Shown here piece after piece: positions 8,405-16,484 of a DNA stretch of 64,000 nt (the stretch's first letter is position 1; each line of letters begins with the position of its first letter). This DNA comes from an uncultured Christensenella sp. (GTDB taxonomy: Bacteria > Bacillota > Clostridia > Christensenellales > Borkfalkiaceae). Below the pieces are notes generated by a model that saw only the letters and a list, made by a program, of their open reading frames with translations, did no database searches and was not told the origin of the DNA. Location: assembly GCA_910583545.1 (NCBI GenBank), contig CAJTXM010000006.1, positions 3,659 through 67,658 on the forward strand, read 5' to 3'. The position numbers and the translations under genes are program-made.

Positions 8405-9226
8405 TTATTCTTTTGTTATTGACAGAGAATACGAAAAACTTTTGCCGTTTTCGTCGGCAAAGTTCATAAAACGCTTATCTTTAAGCTCTTTCGGCGCCTG
8501 CGGATAATCGTTGATCCCCCACCACGGTTCGATACAGATGAAGTCGCCGTCGTTTTCGTTGCTCCAAAAGGCGTAAAGCGGACAGTCCGATTTATAAGTA
8601 TAGACAAAGCCGTCCTTGACGCGCGCTTTAAGTGCTCCGCCGGAAAGGTCGCCGAACTGTATCGTCTTATGCTTTCTGAACATATCCTTGTTGAGTTCAA
8701 GCGTCCTGACTTCCGCAAGGCACATAGCCTCGTTGGTATCTACAAAGTAAGCTATTGGCTCTTCCTCGTTTTCAAATTCCACTGTCGCTTCGCCGTCGGG
8801 AGCTTTCATTCCGGCGTGTCCGCCGATATAGAAAGGTATTTCGCCCTGTTTGGATTTTACAGTGTAAGTAATTTTGACGGTATTCTTTTTAAGAGTGTAT
8901 TTTACCGACAGAACGAAATCGTAAGGATAAGTCTGCTTTGTAACGGCATTTGACGACAGCTCTAAAATGAGAGTATCGAGGCTGTTTTCCACAAGAGCGA
9001 ATTCGGAATATCTTGCCACGCCGTGAGATTTTGGATTATATTCTTTTCCTTCGGCGGTATACGGATAAGCGTGTCCGACAACGGGGAAAATCACTACGTC
9101 GCGGCTGTTCCACGCGTCTCCGCCCTGCCAAAGGCGCTCCTCGCCGAGAAAGATAATAGAGTGCATACTTGCGCCGAACGAGTCGACTGTCAGAGTTATG
9201 TATTTGTTTTTCAAGAAATATAGCAT
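8405..9226 (-). CDS. aldose 1-epimerase family protein (LacX-like)
   Basis: A 273-residue beta-sandwich mutarotase-fold protein. Signature segments include FGASMHSI near residue 18, the WNSRDVVIFPVVG and KSHGVARYSEF segments carrying a candidate active-site His around 68, and the late CIEPWWGINDYP, which matches the LacX-like subfamily. Such proteins interconvert alpha and beta anomers of sugars; the specific sugar cannot be read from sequence. AAGGAAAAAT lies just upstream of the ATG. It heads the operon leading to cls. Confidence 0.85.
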   Translation of the reverse strand: MLYFLKNKYITLTVDSFGASMHSIIFLGEERLWQGGDAWNSRDVVIFPVVGHAYPYTAEGKEYNPKSHGVARYSEFALVENSLDTLILELSSNAVTKQTYPYDFVLSVKYTLKKNTVKITYTVKSKQGEIPFYIGGHAGMKAPDGEATVEFENEEEPIAYFVDTNEAMCLAEVRTLELNKDMFRKHKTIQFGDLSGGALKARVKDGFVYTYKSDCPLYAFWSNENDGDFICIEPWWGINDYPQAPKELKDKRFMNFADENGKSFSYSLSITKE

Positions 9227-9298
9227 ATTTTTCCTTATTAATATTAAGCTTTTATTTATCGGTAAATATAAGGTATAAAATTCCGCTTTAAAAAGCGT

Positions 9299-9640
9299 TT
9301 AAAAGAGATTGAGCTTTTCTCCGCCGAGAATATGGAAATGAAGATGCTTCACCTCCTGCCCCGCGTCGTCGCCCTGATTTACGATGAGGCGGTATCCGTT
9401 TGCACAGCCGTTTTCTTTGGCAATTTCGGGAATTTTCGTTAAAATATGCTTCACGGCTTCCGCGCTCCCGGCATCCATATCGGAAAGAAGGCTGAAATGT
9501 GTCTTAGGTATTGCGAGAAGGTGAACTTTCGCCTTGGGCGCGATATCTTTGAACACAAGCATTTTCTCGTCCTCATAGACCTTTGCGGAAGGAATTCCGC
9601 CTGAAATTATTTTGCAGAACAGACAGTTTTTATCATTCAT
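9299..9640 (-). CDS. HIT family nucleotide-binding protein (HinT-like)
   Basis: A 113-residue histidine-triad protein. The triad H99-L-H101-F-H103-I-L lies near the C-terminus, and an N-terminal C6-x2-C9 pair is typical of zinc-containing bacterial HinT. These enzymes hydrolyse nucleoside phosphoramidates and aminoacyl-AMP. It is the last gene of a long minus-strand operon and overlaps the PrsW-like gene by 8 nt. GGAGAG precedes its ATG inside the upstream gene. Confidence 0.92.
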   Translation of the reverse strand: MNDKNCLFCKIISGGIPSAKVYEDEKMLVFKDIAPKAKVHLLAIPKTHFSLLSDMDAGSAEAVKHILTKIPEIAKENGCANGYRLIVNQGDDAGQEVKHLHFHILGGEKLNLF

Positions 9641-11195
9641 TTTTTGCTCTCCTTAATTTTATTGTAAACGAAACAAGAATTACGGCGCAACCGCCTGCGA
9701 CGCCCACCGCCGCGGAAACGAGCGCAATAAGCAAATCGTAGCCTTCAAAGCTTTCCGCGTCCGTAACCGCAGAAACCGAGCCGTCATTCTGATTGAAAGT
9801 ATAACCGTGGAAATCGTTGACTTCGAAAATCCATCTGCTTGTATCGCCGAACTTGTATTCGACGCAGGGTATGCGCATAGGAATTTCGTCAAGTTCGACC
9901 GAGATACTGTAAGGACGGTCGGGATCGCTCATATAGTAGTCGAAAAAATACGTCCCGTCAAAGCCCTGAATCTGCGTTTCCTGTATAACGTACGACGGAG
10001 TCGTTTCACCGTCAAGATATCTCACCTCGGCGTTTTTACAGTCGGGGTCGTATTTGCGTCCCCAGTCTGCCGTAAGATTGTATCCGCCCTGCAATGCCGA
10101 AACGAATTCGTCGCAGGTTGCATACCTTACCGTAGTTTTATCGATGCCTATCGGCAAACAGCAAAGCGCAAGCATTATTGCCGAAAGCAACGTGCAGGTG
10201 AGCGCAAAAGTGAGATTTGCCGCGTTTGTAAAGCGCATACGCTCGCTTAGCTTTGTCGCTTCCTGCATTATCTCGTCGTTTAAACGGGTTATGTCGAATT
10301 CGTCCGCAAGCGTGGAGAACTGCGATTTGCTTATCACGGCGACATTTGTAGCAAGTGTTAAAAGCGCGCTGAGTACCCTGCCCGTGACGCTCATCCAGCC
10401 GTCCAGAGGCAAATTCCAAAGGATATGAAGTCCTGTAGAATAAACCATAAACAGAAGAGTTATTGCGTTGTATCTGCTGTTGAAAAAAGCGTATGCCCAG
10501 CCGATTATGCCCGTCCAGAGAATATGAGTGCAGAGTGAGGACAGACCTCTGTCAAGAAACAGATATACCGTATTTCTTATATCGATAAACTGCGAAGTGG
10601 ACATATCCGAATAATAAAAGATATAGCCCATATCCTCTATTATAGAAAAGCCTGCGCCCACGGAAACGCCTATCAGAAAGCAGGCGTAAGCGTTTTTATT
10701 CTTCATTATGACGATGGCGCACAGAGCTACCGCCGCTTTTGCAACTTCTTCCGTAACTCCCGATAAAATTACTTTGCTCCAACCGTTTACGGAATCTATC
10801 AGAGAAAAACCTAACTGCGCGAGTATCCCTGCCGCAGTTCCGCCGATGACGAGTAAAGAAAAGAGTTTGAAAACGTTGAGATCCCTTTTAGGATATAGTT
10901 CGTATAAAAGAACGAAGAGCGGAATCGAAAACGTCACTCCGCCGAAAAGCGTGACCGTAGGAACGTAGAACGGATTTTCAGTGAAACGGAGTATCAGCAC
11001 GTTTACGGTAAAGAGAATAAACAACACGAAAAAGGCGCGAACGTAGAGCCACGGCATAGAACCCGTAATACCTCTTTTATCCTCGCCGATACCGCGCGTA
11101 AAGACTTCCCTGTACTCGCTTTTTGAGTGAGCGCGGAAAGTTTCTTTGAAAAAGAACGTTATTCTTGCCCGTGTTAAAGAACCTTTAACTTTCAT
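9633..11195 (-). CDS. PrsW family intramembrane metalloprotease with a long C-terminal domain
   Basis: PrsW/CPBP-like membrane protease of 520 residues. Catalytic motifs are visible: VTEEVAKAA (the EExxK motif), GAGFSIIEDMGY and CTHILWTGIIGWAYA, set among about eight helices in residues 45-300. Unlike the B. subtilis anti-sigma site-1 protease (about 220 residues) it carries a basic cytoplasmic N-terminus, an extracytoplasmic domain of about 130 residues after the helix near 345, and a final helix near 485-510. The extra domain may recognise substrate. It starts at an ATGA overlap with mtaB. The substrate is unknown; no anti-sigma gene is adjacent. Confidence 0.8.
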   Translation of the reverse strand: MKVKGSLTRARITFFFKETFRAHSKSEYREVFTRGIGEDKRGITGSMPWLYVRAFFVLFILFTVNVLILRFTENPFYVPTVTLFGGVTFSIPLFVLLYELYPKRDLNVFKLFSLLVIGGTAAGILAQLGFSLIDSVNGWSKVILSGVTEEVAKAAVALCAIVIMKNKNAYACFLIGVSVGAGFSIIEDMGYIFYYSDMSTSQFIDIRNTVYLFLDRGLSSLCTHILWTGIIGWAYAFFNSRYNAITLLFMVYSTGLHILWNLPLDGWMSVTGRVLSALLTLATNVAVISKSQFSTLADEFDITRLNDEIMQEATKLSERMRFTNAANLTFALTCTLLSAIMLALCCLPIGIDKTTVRYATCDEFVSALQGGYNLTADWGRKYDPDCKNAEVRYLDGETTPSYVIQETQIQGFDGTYFFDYYMSDPDRPYSISVELDEIPMRIPCVEYKFGDTSRWIFEVNDFHGYTFNQNDGSVSAVTDAESFEGYDLLIALVSAAVGVAGGCAVILVSFTIKLRRAKNE

Positions 11196-12382
11196 ACAGT
11201 ACCCGTTACGCCGTCTTTGAAATGCTTTAAAAGCTTAACTTTGTATTTATTTCCCTCAATGAGTTCGCTATCCGAATAAACGCGTATATAGTTATCGGTA
11301 TAGCCCTGATTTTTATCTTCCGCAATTATAGTCCGCTCGGTGTTAAGAAACTTGTCCGCATAAGCTATGCGCGCCTCTTCCGCCGCAGCGAGAAGCCGAT
11401 GCAGGCGCTCCGACTTGACTTTTTGCGGTAAGTCTTTGAGTCTGTAAGCCGCAGTCCCCTCCCTCGGAGAATACGCAAACGCGTGCACGCGCGCTAAACC
11501 CGCTTCTTTTATTATGGAAAGACTTTCCTCGAAATCTTTTTCCGTCTCCGTTGCAAAGCCTGCGATAATGTCCGTTGTTATAGCCGAATCGGGAAAAGCC
11601 GAATATATCATTTCGCACTTTTCAAGGTACTGCGACCTCGTATAGCGCCTGTTCATTGCTTTTAAAACCGCATCGCTTCCGCTCTGCAGAGACAAATGAA
11701 ACTGCGGAGCGAAATCCTTTAAATTTTTCAGCTCTGACAGAAGATTTCCGGTTATTGCCGAACATTCAAGCGAACCGAGTCTGATACGCTTGTCCACTCC
11801 GCGCAGTGCGTTTATCAGCCTTTCGAGTCCGCCGCCGAACGAAGAAATATTTATTCCGTTCAGAACAATCTCGGGGCAGGCGCAGAATTCGACTTCGTAA
11901 AGAATATCTTCTATACTTCTCGAACGCTCGCGGCCGCGAAGATACGGAATTATGCAATACGAACAGAAATTGTTGCAGCCGTCCTGAATTTTGATAAACG
12001 CGCGCGTTCTCGTGTTTTTGGGATACGGCATTTCAACGCCGTTCAGAAAAAGACTTTCCGCGACCGCGTCTAAAACTTCCTGCTTGCGCCTTGCACCGCA
12101 GACGAACGTAACACCCTTTTCTTCAAAAGGTTTTTTATCCTTTTCGGAAGCGCATCCGCAGACGAAAATTTTTGCGTTTGCATTGAATTTTTTTACCCTT
12201 GCGACAAGCTGACGGCTCTTGCGCTCCGCCTCCGCCGTAACCGCGCAGGTGTTTAAAATATAGATATCGGCAAAGGACAGCATTTTGGAAGTTTCCACGC
12301 CCATCTCTTCGAGCCCTGCCTCGATTGCCGAACTTTCAGCCTCGTTCACCTTACAGCCGAGAGTAAAGACAACCGCTTTCAT
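11192..12382 (-). CDS. mtaB: tRNA t6A37 methylthiotransferase MtaB
   Basis: Radical-SAM methylthiotransferase that converts N6-threonylcarbamoyladenosine-37 to its 2-methylthio form in ANN-decoding tRNAs. The 396-residue protein has the N-terminal UPF0004 domain with cluster cysteines C10, C46 and C77, the radical-SAM triad C136-x3-C140-x2-C143 (DGCNNFCSYC, then IIPYLRGRERSR), and a C-terminal TRAM-like region. NTCAVTAEAERKSRQ is the MtaB-type form of that segment. The rsmE-mtaB and mtaB-prsW junctions are both ATGA overlaps. The rsmE-mtaB-HIT order is typical of Firmicutes. Confidence 0.93.
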   Translation of the reverse strand: MKAVVFTLGCKVNEAESSAIEAGLEEMGVETSKMLSFADIYILNTCAVTAEAERKSRQLVARVKKFNANAKIFVCGCASEKDKKPFEEKGVTFVCGARRKQEVLDAVAESLFLNGVEMPYPKNTRTRAFIKIQDGCNNFCSYCIIPYLRGRERSRSIEDILYEVEFCACPEIVLNGINISSFGGGLERLINALRGVDKRIRLGSLECSAITGNLLSELKNLKDFAPQFHLSLQSGSDAVLKAMNRRYTRSQYLEKCEMIYSAFPDSAITTDIIAGFATETEKDFEESLSIIKEAGLARVHAFAYSPREGTAAYRLKDLPQKVKSERLHRLLAAAEEARIAYADKFLNTERTIIAEDKNQGYTDNYIRVYSDSELIEGNKYKVKLLKHFKDGVTGTV

Positions 12383-13098
12383 CGCATTTCACCCAATACG
12401 AGCGCGACCTGCGCTACGAGCGCTATCGACGCGGTTTCGGCGCGGAGAATTCTTTTGCCGAGTGATATGAAAGAAAAATTTTCTTCGCTTGCTATCTTTG
12501 CTTCCCTCTCCGAAAAACCGCCCTCGCTGCCTATTACCATTGCCGTAGAACCGCTGAGCCGAAGTAAATCCGTTTGACTTTCCGCAATAAATTCGCAGGC
12601 GAAGAGTTTGTTTGCATAGCACGAAGCCGATTGCAGAGCGGACTTGAAGTCGGAAAAATAGGAAATTTCGGGCGTTTTTGAGCGCATACACTGTTTCGAC
12701 GCTTCTCTTGCCACTTTTTTAAGACGCTCAAGCTTGTTTTCGTTGATATACGCCGAACAGAATTCCGACGAGAAAACGCCGATTTTATTTACGCCCAATT
12801 CCGTAGCTTTCTGAACGACGAGCTCGCTCCTGTCGCCTTTCAACGCGCCGAACAGAAGATACATATCCTGCTTCGGCTCCCTTTCGCCGTCGCCGACAGA
12901 AACGATATGACAGAGAAGACTGTGCTTATCGACCCTTGAAACGATCGCGCCGTATTCCTTTCCGCTTCCGTCCAGCAACGTGATTTCACTGCCCGTATCT
13001 ACGCGCTGTACTGTCTTTGCGTGGACGAATTCGTCGCCCTCCAATACGGCGTACGCGCCGTCGATTTTATCGACGAAAAATCTTTTCCTTCCGCTCAT
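12379..13098 (-). CDS. rsmE: 16S rRNA (uracil(1498)-N3)-methyltransferase RsmE
   Basis: SPOUT methyltransferase that methylates U1498 of 16S rRNA in the 30S decoding region. An N-terminal PUA-like barrel (RKRFFVDKIDG) is followed by the knotted domain with VIGSEGGFSEREA and LGKRILRAETASIALVAQ. I start it at ATG 13098, which overlaps the prmA stop as ATGA and gives 239 residues; the open frame extends to 13122, but that part lies inside prmA. Tight coupling with prmA is the usual order. Confidence 0.93.
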   Translation of the reverse strand: MSGRKRFFVDKIDGAYAVLEGDEFVHAKTVQRVDTGSEITLLDGSGKEYGAIVSRVDKHSLLCHIVSVGDGEREPKQDMYLLFGALKGDRSELVVQKATELGVNKIGVFSSEFCSAYINENKLERLKKVAREASKQCMRSKTPEISYFSDFKSALQSASCYANKLFACEFIAESQTDLLRLSGSTAMVIGSEGGFSEREAKIASEENFSFISLGKRILRAETASIALVAQVALVLGEMR

Positions 13099-14033
13099 AG
13101 TCTGAATGCCAGAGCGAACCACTCGCCCTCTCTTATACGTTTTTCAAGTCTGAGCCCCTGCGCACTATAAGCGTCCTGAACGGCTTTCAGACGGCTTTCG
13201 ATAATTCCGCTTAAAATCAGAACGCCGCCGCGCAGAAGATTTTTAGGTATGGACGGCGCAAGACGGACGAGAATTTCGCCCGTGATATTCGCGCAGATTA
13301 TGTCGCCCTTTATTTCCGCGTTGCCCAGAAGGTCGGCACGGCTGACCTTTACTCTCTCTTCAACGCCGTTTATTTTAGCGTTGTGCGTTGCGCTCTGTAC
13401 GGCAATGTCGTCGATATCGGTAAGATAAGCCTTTCTCGCGCCCATCCTGACAGCGGAAATTCCGAGTATTCCGCTTCCGCAACCGACGTCGATGCAGACC
13501 GATTCTGGCGTGAGATACGTTTCTATAAGCTTTAAGCACATAGAAGTCGTCTCGTGTTCGCCCGTGCCGAATGCCATATTGCTGTCGATTTTTATAACCT
13601 TTTCGCCCTGCTTAGGCGTGTATTTTATCCATTCGGGGCAGACGACTATCTGTTTGCTTATATGTATGGGGCGGAAGTGTTTGCGCCAGATTTCAAGCCA
13701 GTCGTCGCCCTCGACAAGCCGTTTTGTTATTTCCAGTGTTCCGAATTTGACAAAAATTCTGCCTCGCTCCCTGCTCTCTTCGATATCCGCTCTTATTTTG
13801 GGAATGAGTTCATCAGACTTTTCAAGCGGAATAAACGCTTTGACGAGCACGTCTCCGCCCGTTTTGAGACTTTCGTCCATATAGTCCCAATACATAGACT
13901 TGTCGCGTTGGAGTTCTATGATATCGTTGACGTCGGAAATGGCGACGCCGTAGTTTGTGTAACGCCACATTATGTCGGCGATAATTTCACTCGCCTCGCT
14001 GGTTGTATATACAGTAAGTTCGGTAAATTTCAT
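13095..14033 (-). CDS. prmA: ribosomal protein L11 methyltransferase PrmA
   Basis: Class I SAM methyltransferase that trimethylates lysines of ribosomal protein L11. At 312 residues it is full length. The N-terminal recognition domain is followed by DSNMAFGTGEHETTSMCL and the SAM-binding DVGCGSGILGISAVRMGA (about residues 178-195), then NITGEILVRLAP. It lies 2 nt downstream of the thioredoxin-reductase-like gene (stop 14036) with GGGAG before the ATG, and overlaps rsmE by 4 nt. Confidence 0.93.
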   Translation of the reverse strand: MKFTELTVYTTSEASEIIADIMWRYTNYGVAISDVNDIIELQRDKSMYWDYMDESLKTGGDVLVKAFIPLEKSDELIPKIRADIEESRERGRIFVKFGTLEITKRLVEGDDWLEIWRKHFRPIHISKQIVVCPEWIKYTPKQGEKVIKIDSNMAFGTGEHETTSMCLKLIETYLTPESVCIDVGCGSGILGISAVRMGARKAYLTDIDDIAVQSATHNAKINGVEERVKVSRADLLGNAEIKGDIICANITGEILVRLAPSIPKNLLRGGVLILSGIIESRLKAVQDAYSAQGLRLEKRIREGEWFALAFRL

Positions 14034-14035
14034 AA

Positions 14036-14884
14036 TTACTCCCTGTTGCCGAGATATTCTACTGCCGAATGAGCCGCAACGTTCCCCTCGCCTATCGCTT
14101 TGGCTATCTGATACGGTCTGCCTGTGCAGTCGCCTGCGGCAAAAATTCCTACGATGTTTGTCGCGCAGTTTCTGTCGACCGAAATATGTCCGTTTTCGGT
14201 TCTGAGTCCGTGTACGAGTGTGGACGGCGTTACGAAACCGCGCAGGATAAATATTCCGTCGACCTCCGCCGTTTCGTCGCCGAACTCGACTTTTTCCAAC
14301 TTCATTCCGCCCGAAAGGCGCGTTATCTTCTTTAAAATTACCTCGGCATTTTCGGGGGCTTTATAGCCCTTGTACTGCGGAATGAAATACGCTGTTTTAG
14401 CAAGGCCGCACAAAAATCCGGCTTCGTGTTCGTACTTTTTATCGGTGATAAGAATTGCGATTTTTTTGTCCTTATATAAAAACCCGTCGCAGGTGGCGCA
14501 GTAGCTTACGCCCCTGCCAAGAAACTCGTCTTCGCCGTCAAGCGGTTTGCCCGTTTCCACACCGGAGCATAATATGACGCTCTTTGCGGTTACGCTTTCG
14601 TTCTGAACGAGCAAAGTGAAATATCCGTCCGTTTCGTATACGCCCGTAACCACTTCCTCTTTTACTTCGAGTCCGAGATTCAAAGCGTGCTTTCTGAGTT
14701 TTTCGTTGAGCTTCTTGCCCGAAATTTCCGGGAACGCAGGATAATTTCTGATAAGGTGGGACAGTTCGACTTTCTTCGAATCGGCACGTCCGGAATACCA
14801 GATTACGCTCTTATTCAAAATTTTTAAGTTTATCGCGGCGGAAATGCCTGCCGGTCCGCTTCCGATTATTGCTACGTCGTACAT
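14036..14884 (-). CDS. flavin thioredoxin reductase-like protein lacking the NADPH motif
   Basis: A 282-residue FAD flavoprotein with the TrxB fold: FAD motif GSGPAGISAAINL (8-20), redox disulfide C129-A-T-C132 followed by DG, and the C-terminal FAD segment AAGDCTGRPYQIAKAIGEG. Canonical TrxB has a GGGxxA nucleotide motif and an HRRxxxR NADPH clamp in the middle domain. Here the corresponding region (about 141-175) reads ILITDKKYEHEAGF and YFIPQYKGYKAP, with neither. That resembles the clostridial ferredoxin-dependent flavin thioredoxin reductases (FFTR), which lack NADPH sites. It is directly downstream of an [FeFe] hydrogenase, a ferredoxin partner. Electron donor assignment is inference. 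AAAGG is only weakly placed before the ATG. Confidence 0.8.
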   Translation of the reverse strand: MYDVAIIGSGPAGISAAINLKILNKSVIWYSGRADSKKVELSHLIRNYPAFPEISGKKLNEKLRKHALNLGLEVKEEVVTGVYETDGYFTLLVQNESVTAKSVILCSGVETGKPLDGEDEFLGRGVSYCATCDGFLYKDKKIAILITDKKYEHEAGFLCGLAKTAYFIPQYKGYKAPENAEVILKKITRLSGGMKLEKVEFGDETAEVDGIFILRGFVTPSTLVHGLRTENGHISVDRNCATNIVGIFAAGDCTGRPYQIAKAIGEGNVAAHSAVEYLGNRE

Positions 14885-14917
14885 ATTTAAATTATTGCCT
14901 TTTAACCTGATTTTAAT

Positions 14918-16432
14918 TTAGTTCATACCCGAAAGCTTTTCCGCAAGGTCTTCAAGCTCCTTTTCGGGAATTTCTTTTTCACAGCTGTCGACCATTATCT
15001 GAACGGCAGCTTTGGCTTTTTCGGGCGGAATGAGAGTTCCGACGCCTGCGACGCATCCGCCCGGACAGCCCATACCCTCTATCATATATCCGTTGAGTTT
15101 GCCTGCCTTTGCAAGCATTAAAATCTTTTTACAGTCGGAAAGCCCTTCCGCGTGCTGGATTTTCACTTCCGTTTCGGGATAGTATTCTCTTATACATTTT
15201 TCTATTGCGCCGGCGACGCCGCCCGAACACGCGTAGCCCCTTCCTGCGCCCGTCGCCTTGATTTTAACGGGAAGTTCTTCTATCTCTTCTAAATTTATAT
15301 GCTTTGCGTCGAACATTCCTGCAAGTTCCTCGAAAGTTATGACGAAATCGACGAAACTTCTCACGGTTCTTCTCGACGCTTCGAGTTTTTTAGCCGCGCA
15401 GGGGCCTATAAACACTACCCTCGCGTTCGGGTGATTTACCTTTATCGAACGCGCCGTAGCGACCATAGGCGTGAGCTCTTCGGAAACCCTCGGCGCGAGG
15501 TCGGGAAATTGCTTTTTGACAAGCACCGCCCACGCAGGACAGCAGCTTGTGAAAAGGAAGGGGATTTCGCCCGTCGTCACTTCCTTTACATAGTGGTGAG
15601 CTTCCGCGATACAGCCGACGTCTGCGCCGACAGCGACTTCGAAAACGTCTTTAAAGCCGAGCGCTAAAAGCGCGGACTTCATTTTGCCGGGAGTGACCTT
15701 TGCGCCGAACTGACCTGCGATTGCAGGCGCGACGGCGGCAACGACTTCGTCGCCGTTTCTTATGGCTTTAATGAGCTGATAGATCTGAGACTTATCTGCA
15801 ATGGCGCCGAAAGGGCAGGCAGACATACACTGTCCGCAAGCTACGCACTTGTCGTTGTCTATGTGCGCTCTGCCGTATTCGTCCGAGGATATCGCCTTGA
15901 CTCCGCAGGCGTGCGAACAGGGACGGACGTGATGAGCTATCGCGTCGTAAGGGCAAGCCGACTTGCACTTACCGCACTTTATGCACTTTGACTGATCGAT
16001 ATAGGACTTGCCGTCCACGATGGAAACGGCGCCCTTGGGGCAGACCTTGACGCAGGCGTGCGAAACGCAGTTTCTGCACTGGTCGGAAACGCAGTACTCG
16101 TTGTCGGGGCACTTGTCGCACGCAGAAGGTATGACCTGCATCAGAGGCGGTTCGTAATATTTATCTGCGATATCCGATTTATCCATACCCGAAGTTACAT
16201 GTACGGGACGGTTTGCGGGACGCAGTGAAAGACCCATTGCAAGGCGGACGCGCTCGGAAGCGATCTGCCTCTCTCTGTAAATGCTTTCACGGTACTTAGG
16301 CACCTCGTCGGGGGTGATAAGGTAGGGAATTTCTTCCAAATCGTGTTCGGGATTTTCCGACTCGTACGCTACGCGCGCGACCTCGCAAAATACCTTTCTT
16401 CTCAGTTCAGTAACTACGCTCTGACTTTTCAT
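14918..16432 (-). CDS. [FeFe] hydrogenase, group B-like
   Basis: A 504-residue iron-only hydrogenase. After a family-specific N-terminal region come Cys-rich ferredoxin-like modules (about 70-215) with several CxxCxxCxxxCP repeats, carrying multiple 4Fe-4S clusters. The H-cluster domain shows all three motifs: FTSCCPAWAVL, FIGPCAAKKLEA and EGMGCPGGCVAGVG. The TSCCPAW and PCAAKK variants resemble group B enzymes from anaerobes. It would reduce protons with ferredoxin or oxidise H2. I start it at ATG 16432 with CCGGAG upstream; an earlier TTG at 16441 is too close to that site. No maturation genes (hydEFG) are in the window. Confidence 0.88.
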   Translation of the reverse strand: MKSQSVVTELRRKVFCEVARVAYESENPEHDLEEIPYLITPDEVPKYRESIYRERQIASERVRLAMGLSLRPANRPVHVTSGMDKSDIADKYYEPPLMQVIPSACDKCPDNEYCVSDQCRNCVSHACVKVCPKGAVSIVDGKSYIDQSKCIKCGKCKSACPYDAIAHHVRPCSHACGVKAISSDEYGRAHIDNDKCVACGQCMSACPFGAIADKSQIYQLIKAIRNGDEVVAAVAPAIAGQFGAKVTPGKMKSALLALGFKDVFEVAVGADVGCIAEAHHYVKEVTTGEIPFLFTSCCPAWAVLVKKQFPDLAPRVSEELTPMVATARSIKVNHPNARVVFIGPCAAKKLEASRRTVRSFVDFVITFEELAGMFDAKHINLEEIEELPVKIKATGAGRGYACSGGVAGAIEKCIREYYPETEVKIQHAEGLSDCKKILMLAKAGKLNGYMIEGMGCPGGCVAGVGTLIPPEKAKAAVQIMVDSCEKEIPEKELEDLAEKLSGMN

Positions 16433-16484
16433 AAAGACCAAATCTCCGGATTGTTTATTTTTCTTAAAAGTTGAATTTTTAAAA

